This document shows, one piece after another, positions 5,339 to 10,305 of a DNA stretch of 10,305 nucleotides. Source of the DNA: Clostridiales bacterium (GTDB lineage Bacteria; Bacillota_A; Clostridia; Lachnospirales; Lachnospiraceae); the NCBI GenBank assembly GCA_030154385.1, contig JASKJZ010000056.1, forward strand, positions 1-10,305. The letters run 5' to 3'. The notes below the pieces were generated by a model. The model had not been told where the DNA came from and made no database searches. It saw only the letters and a list, made by a program, of their open reading frames with translations. The translations under genes were made by a program, and so were the position numbers. Every line of letters begins with the position of its first letter. Position 1 is the stretch's first letter.

Positions 5339-6361
5339 TCAAAAAGTACCAATAAGCGTCAGAATTTTCTCTGAAATTTCATCAAGTGCCAATTGCCTTT
5401 CGACACCGCCAATATCATAAGCTACTTTTGGCATACCGTAGACAACACACGACTTCTCGTTTTGTCCAATCGTTCGGGCACCCCTTCGTTTCATTGCCAG
5501 CAGACCCTTGGCACCGTCATAGCCCATACCCGTTAAAATGACTCCAATCGCATTCTCTCCGACCTCCCTGGCAACAGATTCAAAGAGTACATCCACGGAA
5601 GGGCAATGTCCGTTCACACGGGCTCCATTTTCAGTCATCACCTTATAACCCTCTCCAATCCTCTTAATACGCATATGCTGGTCTCCCGGTGCAATCAGTA
5701 CGGTTCCAGGCTCTACCAGATCACCGTTTTTTGCTTCCTTCACATACAGGCTCGTCGTTCGATTGAGACGTTGTGCAAACATTTCCGAAAAAGAAGGCGG
5801 GATATGCTGGACGATTAAAATTCCAGGCACATCCGAAGGAAATGCTTTGAGTATCTGAAAGATTGCCTCTGTTCCACCAGTCGATGCTCCAATCGCTATC
5901 ACTTTATCCTGGCTGTGGTTTACCGAATGAAGTTGTTTTCTCTTATAAGGATTTGCTTTCCATCCAGAAACATTCGACACCGAAGCAATTTTAATTTTTA
6001 GCATGAGTTCATTCAAAAAAATTTCAACTCCCTGAGGCGTCTGCACTTGAGGCTTTGCAACAAAATCGACTGCCCCGGCATTCATCGCATCAAAAACCGC
6101 CGTGCTGACTGAGCTTACCACAACCACCGCAATCGGATACTGCGGCATCAGCTTCTCAAGAAAGGCAATTCCATTCATCCGTGGCATTTCAATATCACAA
6201 GTCATAACATCTGGTGCAAGTTCAAGTATCTTATCTCTTGCTTCAAACGGATTACTTGCGACTCCCACCACCTCCAGGCTTTTGTCATTCGACAGCCATT
6301 TTAGTAAGAGCTGCTGAAAGACATAGCTATCATCCACTACCAAAACTCTAATTTTTTTCAT
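5339..6361 (-). CDS. cheB: Chemotaxis protein-glutamate methylesterase CheB
   Basis: A 340-residue response regulator enzyme that removes methyl groups from receptor glutamates (and usually deamidates glutamines) when phosphorylated by CheA. Residues 3-105 form the receiver: acidic pair D10-D11, phosphoacceptor D56 (DVMTCDIEMPRMNG), S83/S84 and K103 (DFVAKP). After a linker the catalytic domain (about 153-338) carries the triad S160 (GASTGGTEA), H186 (VQHIPPSF) and D282 (TGMGYDGAKG). I chose the ATG at 6361 (MKKIRVLVVDDS), which has AAAGGA 8-9 bases upstream. A 12-residue longer frame from 6397 overlaps cheR and adds nothing conserved. It follows the cheR stop by 4 bases, so the two are probably translationally coupled. 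It is the only receiver-domain protein in the window. Confidence 0.97.
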   Translation of the reverse strand: MKKIRVLVVDDSYVFQQLLLKWLSNDKSLEVVGVASNPFEARDKILELAPDVMTCDIEMPRMNGIAFLEKLMPQYPIAVVVVSSVSTAVFDAMNAGAVDFVAKPQVQTPQGVEIFLNELMLKIKIASVSNVSGWKANPYKRKQLHSVNHSQDKVIAIGASTGGTEAIFQILKAFPSDVPGILIVQHIPPSFSEMFAQRLNRTTSLYVKEAKNGDLVEPGTVLIAPGDQHMRIKRIGEGYKVMTENGARVNGHCPSVDVLFESVAREVGENAIGVILTGMGYDGAKGLLAMKRRGARTIGQNEKSCVVYGMPKVAYDIGGVERQLALDEISEKILTLIGTF

Positions 6362-6365
6362 ACGC

Positions 6366-7211
6366 CTATTCCTTTCTATAGAGAGATGGCATGACATATC
6401 GATATTTTGTTGTCTCGCGGTTCAAAGACTCCGAGTGTCCAATAAACAAATATCCACCAGGCTCGGTAATTTGGTAAAGTTTATCCACCAGTTCCTCTTT
6501 TGTTCGTGTATCAAAATATATCATCACATTGCGGCAAAAAATAACATGAAACCTCTTTTTAAACGGAAATACTGCTTCCATTAAGTTAAACTTTCGAAAA
6601 ATAACCTCATTGTAAATGAGGGGCAATATCTGTGCTGTTTCAAAATCTGGATAAGAAAAATATTTTTGCTTCCAAAGAGGAGGCAAGTTATCTATCTCCT
6701 CCCGCTTATATCTTCCCTTCCTCGCTTTATCAAGCGCCTCAGTGGAAAGATCTGTCGCCAATACCTTCGTATCCCAGTTTCCTTTCCTATCACCAAAAAA
6801 ATCAGCTAAATACATAGCAAGTGTATACGGTTCCTCTCCCGTTGAGCAACCAGCGCTCCATATACGCAAATCGTAATCTGAAACATTTGCAAAAAGATAC
6901 GGAAGAACTACCTCATAAAAATAAGAAAAGTGAGCGGATTCTCTCATAAAAAAAGTATGATTCGTAGTGAGCTTATTAATCAGCTCTATCGCTGCCTTAC
7001 CTGAGGTATCGGCCTTTACATAGGAAAAATACTCTGAAAAACCGCTTAGCTGATGCTTTCGAATCACTGCACTAAGACGTCCATTAACCAATGAGCGTTT
7101 TTCTTCCTTTAAGCGGATTCCATAAAGTGCTTTGATGTAATCCGCTAGTATGTGAAATTCTTCCGTTGTGATGCCTGTAAAATCTTTAGTATTTTCCAAA
7201 TTCTTCATCAT
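6366..7211 (-). CDS. cheR: Chemotaxis protein methyltransferase CheR
   Basis: A 281-residue SAM-dependent enzyme that methylates glutamates on the receptor's cytoplasmic helices. The N-terminal helical domain (about 13-75) contains [13 protein letters not shown] and [17 protein letters not shown]. The catalytic domain has the family motif TNHTFFMRE (83-91), the SAM-binding loop [14 protein letters not shown] (117-130), the acidic motif LATDLS (151-156) and [10 protein letters not shown] (225-234). Length and motifs are normal and no C-terminal tetratricopeptide extension is present. The first ATG at 7211 (a second at 7208) lies inside the end of the receptor gene. The 26-base overlap and the weak site of its own (GGAG about 16 bases off) suggest coupling to receptor translation. 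Confidence 0.97.
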   Translation of the reverse strand: MMKNLENTKDFTGITTEEFHILADYIKALYGIRLKEEKRSLVNGRLSAVIRKHQLSGFSEYFSYVKADTSGKAAIELINKLTTNHTFFMRESAHFSYFYEVVLPYLFANVSDYDLRIWSAGCSTGEEPYTLAMYLADFFGDRKGNWDTKVLATDLSTEALDKARKGRYKREEIDNLPPLWKQKYFSYPDFETAQILPLIYNEVIFRKFNLMEAVFPFKKRFHVIFCRNVMIYFDTRTKEELVDKLYQITEPGGYLFIGHSESLNRETTKYRYVMPSLYRKE

Positions 7212-8958
7212 TTAGTACGATTCTTCGCTCCATTCGAACCGGTGCCGTGGATGCCTTCAAAGGAGTAGCATCTACCGGTGTATACCTCCTGTGTGAGCTT
7301 TCCTTAAGTTGAAACCGTTCCACTGCTTCCTTTAATAAATCCGCTTGGCTTGAAAGCTCCTCACTCGCTGCTGCACTTTCCTCTGCAGTTGCTGAGTTGT
7401 TTTGAACCACTTCGGATACCTGCATGATTCCTTGATTGATTTGTGCAATTCCAGTCGCCTGTTCATTCGATGCTACCGATATCTGTGCCACCAAATCGGC
7501 TGCTTTTGCAACATCCTCAACAATTTTATTCAGCGCATTCGCCGTATCATTTGCAATTTTTGTTCCTGCCTCTACCTTTAAAATCGAACTCTCAATCATA
7601 TCGGTAGTTTCTTTTGCAGCATTTGCAGAACGGGCTGCTAAATTGCGTACTTCTTCTGCTACAACCGCAAAGCCTTTTCCATGAGCACCTGCACGCGCCG
7701 CTTCAACTGCTGCATTTAAGGCCAAAATATTCGTCTGAAATGCAATTTCGTCAATAACCTTAATAATTTTTGAAATATTGTTCGAGGAGACATTGATTTC
7801 CGCCATTGCATGCTGCATTTCCTTCATCTGGCTATTTCCTTCCACCGCATTATTCTTTGCAACCTCCGCTAATTCATTTGCTTCCCCTGCATTTCTTGCA
7901 TTAAGCTTGGTCTGGGAAGAAATTTCTTCCAAGGATGCGGTCAGCTCCTCAATTGCACTTGCCTGTTCCGTTGCCCCCTGTGAAAGCGCCATACTGGAAT
8001 CCGAAACCTGTCTGGAACCAGCTGCCACCTGTTCGGAAGCAATCGCAATGTTACCAAGTACTTCATTGTTTTTTTCCACTAATTGTGCCAGCTTAATCGC
8101 TAAGATATCCTTTTCTGAGCGTACGTGTATGGATACTGTCATATCTCCATCCGCGATTCGTTCCACCAAATAGGCCTGATTTCTGATATCTTCTATCATT
8201 TCCTTCAACGCTTTTGCTAAGATTCCGATTTCGTCCTTTGTGCTGACGTCTACCTCTACCTCTACATCTCCAAGGGAGAGTTTTTTTGCCACATTCACCA
8301 TTTTATTAACGGGTACACTAACCAGTCTGGAGATCAAAAGCCCCAGCACAATTGCAACGATTACTCCGGCGCCAATAATGGCCAACATTGCATAGAGCGC
8401 ACGCATCGCTAATTGATCGTTCATTTTGGACTTCTGATGTGCCGCTTCAATATTATACTGAGCGATTGTATCCACCGCATCCTGCAATTCATTTCCCGCG
8501 TCGGCGGCCGAACCAAATACCAGTTCTCTTGCTCCCGCATCATCACCGCTTTCAAACTTATCCATTAACAGCTGTAATTGTTCTACATATGCATTCCATT
8601 TGTCGGTCAGGTCATCAAACAATTTTTGATTATCCTCTGTTGTCACTTTTTTCTGGTAGTTTTCGAAGGATTCCTCCGCGGATTTGATGTAGTCGTTCAC
8701 GGTCTCCATATTTTCAGGAGCCAGACTTGTATCTAAAAGCGTACGAACCATTGTAAATCGTATCCGTTGAAAGGTTACCTCTGCATCGCTCATATAGCTA
8801 ATTCCCATTGTATTTGCTTCATACAAATTCGTATCCGCTTGGTTGATCTTCTGAATAAAATATACCCCAACTGCACCTACCACCGCTGCTACCACCGCAA
8901 TTAAAACAAAACTAGTGATTAGCTTTCCAGCAATTCTCATATCTTTTAATCGTTTCAT
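7186..8958 (-). CDS. Methyl-accepting chemotaxis receptor, 4HB sensor type
   Basis: A 590-residue membrane receptor. TM1 is at about 12-34 ([20 protein letters not shown]), an extracytoplasmic four-helix-bundle-like sensor at 35-185, and TM2 at about 187-211 ([20 protein letters not shown]). A HAMP domain follows (about 212-262), then a second HAMP-like unit (about 263-305, [16 protein letters not shown]). The signalling hairpin has its conserved tip at about 402-440 ([35 protein letters not shown]). Likely methylation stretches are [16 protein letters not shown] (about 334-349) and [14 protein letters not shown] (about 525-538). The 40-residue tail ends EEFGKY and lacks the NWETF-type CheR tether. 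AAAGGGGAAA precedes the ATG. Being inside the che operon it is probably the dedicated receptor. The ligand is unknown. Confidence 0.95.
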   Translation of the reverse strand: MKRLKDMRIAGKLITSFVLIAVVAAVVGAVGVYFIQKINQADTNLYEANTMGISYMSDAEVTFQRIRFTMVRTLLDTSLAPENMETVNDYIKSAEESFENYQKKVTTEDNQKLFDDLTDKWNAYVEQLQLLMDKFESGDDAGARELVFGSAADAGNELQDAVDTIAQYNIEAAHQKSKMNDQLAMRALYAMLAIIGAGVIVAIVLGLLISRLVSVPVNKMVNVAKKLSLGDVEVEVDVSTKDEIGILAKALKEMIEDIRNQAYLVERIADGDMTVSIHVRSEKDILAIKLAQLVEKNNEVLGNIAIASEQVAAGSRQVSDSSMALSQGATEQASAIEELTASLEEISSQTKLNARNAGEANELAEVAKNNAVEGNSQMKEMQHAMAEINVSSNNISKIIKVIDEIAFQTNILALNAAVEAARAGAHGKGFAVVAEEVRNLAARSANAAKETTDMIESSILKVEAGTKIANDTANALNKIVEDVAKAADLVAQISVASNEQATGIAQINQGIMQVSEVVQNNSATAEESAAASEELSSQADLLKEAVERFQLKESSHRRYTPVDATPLKASTAPVRMERRIVLNDEEFGKY

Positions 8959-8997
8959 CCTATTTCCCCTTTCGAACTGGTTCTTCTCTCGCCTTTT

Positions 8998-9489
8998 CTA
9001 TATTGTTTCGTTAATTTCATCTGCTTCTTCCTCGGATAATAACTTTTCACAATCCAGGATTAACATAACCCCACCCGTTATTTTCCCGATTCTTTTAATA
9101 AACCGATTTTGTTCTTTTTTTTCGATTCTAGGAGGTTCTACAAGATGTTCCTCGTCAATGGATAAAACCTCAACAACGCGGTCTACAATCAACCCAATGG
9201 ATATTCCCCGAATGTCTATTACCACAATACAGGTACGATCATTATATTCCAAAAATGGTTTTCGAAAACGCGTTCGAACATCCATAACAGGGATAATCTT
9301 ACCACGAAGATTGATAATGCCACGTACATAATCGGAACATTCCGGCAGTTCGGTTATCGTCTGAATCCCTATAATCTCGGTCACATACTTAATTTCAATC
9401 CCATACACTTCGGCTCCAAGACCAAATGTCAAATATCTCCCTTTTTGGGTATCCTCCTCTGCCATTCCCTCCTCAATTTCTTCTCGCAT
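8998..9489 (-). CDS. cheW: Chemotaxis coupling protein CheW
   Basis: A 163-residue cytoplasmic adaptor linking receptor tips to the CheA kinase. A single CheW domain spans about residues 17-152: RYLTFGLGAEVYGIEIKYV, then ITELPECSDYVRGIINLRGKI with the family's NLRG at 60-63, PVMDVRTRF, and IGLIVDRVVEVLSI. Both ends are charged and glutamate-rich. GGAAGGA sits a few bases before the ATG at 9489. It begins 16 bases after cheA ends, and the receptor gene follows 39 bases after its stop. Confidence 0.97.
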   Translation of the reverse strand: MREEIEEGMAEEDTQKGRYLTFGLGAEVYGIEIKYVTEIIGIQTITELPECSDYVRGIINLRGKIIPVMDVRTRFRKPFLEYNDRTCIVVIDIRGISIGLIVDRVVEVLSIDEEHLVEPPRIEKKEQNRFIKRIGKITGGVMLILDCEKLLSEEEADEINETI

Positions 9490-9505
9490 TTTATCCTTCC
9501 TTTCC

Positions 9506-10287
9506 TTAACCAGTTACCAAATCAGCTGCATCTAAGATTAGGCTGATATTTCCATCCCCAAGAAGCGTACATCCTGTAATCCCTTCCATTTTTTTGACTC
9601 TTGTCACGTATTCTGGAAGTGCCTTTACTACAACCTGCTGTTGCCCTAACAGCTCGTCCGCAAAGACACAAACTGCAGCTTCTTCTTGTTCTACCATAAT
9701 AAGGATTCCCTCTTCGAAAGCAGTTCGTGCCCCTTTCACCCCATAGCGTTTATGCAGACGAACAATACGGTAACAGCTTCCCCGTACCATAATCATCTCA
9801 TTTTGATCTGTATCCATAAAAACCTCTCCGGCATGTGGTCGAAAAAACTCGCGGATTGATATCGTAGGTATCGTATATCTTGAATTTCCTACTTTGATAT
9901 TCATACCATCAATGATTGCAAGTGTTAGCGGTATTTTTAACACAATACTGCTTCCTCTTCCTGCCTGGCTGTCGATGACAATGTTTCCACCCACTTTTTC
10001 CATATTTTTTGTAACAACATCCATGCCTACCCCTCTCCCAGAGAACTCCGACACTTCCTCCTTCGTCGAGAATCCTGGTAAGAACAGCAAATTATATATT
10101 TCCCGATCCGTCATATCTTCTGGCCGCTTTGTTAAAAGCTGATTTTGTATTGCCTTTTGTAAGATTGCTTCCCGATCCAGCCCCTTTCCATCGTCACGTA
10201 CTGTAATATGAACATCCCCTCCTGCGTTTTTTGCTTCCAATGTAATCGTGCCCATTTCTCGTTTTCCTGCAAACAAACGTTCCTTCG
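9506..10287 (-). CDS. cheA: Chemotaxis histidine kinase CheA, C-terminal part (5' truncated by contig end)
   Basis: About 260 residues of the kinase C-terminus. The visible part has the ATP-binding G1 box VRDDGKGLD, the F/G2 region FLPGFSTKEEVSEFSGRGVGMDVV and the closing GRGSSIVLKIPLTLAII. It then runs into the CheW-like P5 domain (MNIKVGNSRYTIPTISIREFF to ISLILDAADLVTG) that docks CheW and receptors. The histidine phosphotransfer domain, CheB/CheY-binding domain, dimerisation domain and N box lie outside. The TTG at 10276 is not a start: the frame continues upstream as K-E-R-L-F-A-G-K, matching the family's 'R..AGK' region, until adapter sequence replaces genomic DNA at 10288. It is the first visible gene of the che operon. 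Confidence 0.97.
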
Positions 10288-10305
10288 AGATCGGAAGAGC
10301 GTCGT
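10288..10305 (+). other. Illumina sequencing adapter left on the contig end
   Basis: The last 18 bases, AGATCGGAAGAGCGTCGT, match exactly the start of the standard TruSeq-type adapter read-through sequence. They are not genomic. They break the cheA frame at the window edge, and the contig should be trimmed to 10287. Confidence 0.96.

Noticed and set aside
6362..6397. 12-residue N-terminal extension of CheB
   Set aside because: It overlaps cheR, is not family-like, and the ATG at 6361 has a good ribosome site and the normal receiver-domain start.
7436..8687. Long plus-strand frames opposite the receptor gene (up to 131 codons)
   Set aside because: They mirror the alanine- and serine-rich coding frame of the receptor, lack ribosome sites and resemble no protein family.
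1..10305. CRISPR array, insertion sequence, prophage or defence system
   Set aside because: No spaced repeats, transposase, integrase, phage or defence-type domains are present; the window is core housekeeping and motility genes.

Overview
The window looks like a low-GC, motile, anaerobic Firmicute, most likely from the Clostridia (Lachnospiraceae-like). The basis is AT-rich DNA, strong AGGAGG-type ribosome binding sites, the infC-rpmI-rplT gene order, tRNAs without an encoded CCA, and the protein flavour. The genus cannot be named from sequence alone. It appears to be a whole assembled contig, or at least one contig end: the last 18 bases match an Illumina adapter exactly, so the right edge is artificial.

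Layout: (1) 38-412, minus: a small two-helix membrane protein resembling the YcxB family, apparently cut by an in-frame TAG close to the left edge. (2) 620-1447, plus: an AraC-type regulator with a TTG start. It converges on (3) 1513-2172, minus: a stand-alone HD-domain phosphohydrolase. A perfect 28-bp inverted repeat lies between them. (4) 2422-2580, minus: a tRNA-Asn(GTT)/tRNA-Leu(AAG) pair with a consensus promoter and a terminator. (5) 2799-3948, minus: the infC-rpmI-rplT translation operon. IF3 starts with a rare ATT codon, and the roughly 190-nt leader carries its own promoter and a terminator-like attenuator. (6) 4207 to the right edge, minus: cheA (partial)-cheW-mcp-cheR-cheB, then an HD-GYP protein.

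The chemotaxis genes form a tight operon read from right to left. A 4HB-type transmembrane receptor signals through CheW to the CheA kinase. CheR methylates the receptor, and CheB, activated by CheA phosphorylation, demethylates it. The HD-GYP protein next in line probably degrades cyclic-di-GMP, which links the locus to second-messenger signalling. No cheY, cheC or cheD is visible, so CheB is the only receiver-domain protein in view. The output regulator may lie beyond the right edge or elsewhere.

I found no clearly new multi-gene system. The points most worth a second look are the tRNA-Leu with A34, the infC leader and its start codon, the interrupted YcxB-like gene, the 14-codon ORF in frame with the HD-GYP gene, the tandem duplication at the rplT stop, and the adapter at the contig end.
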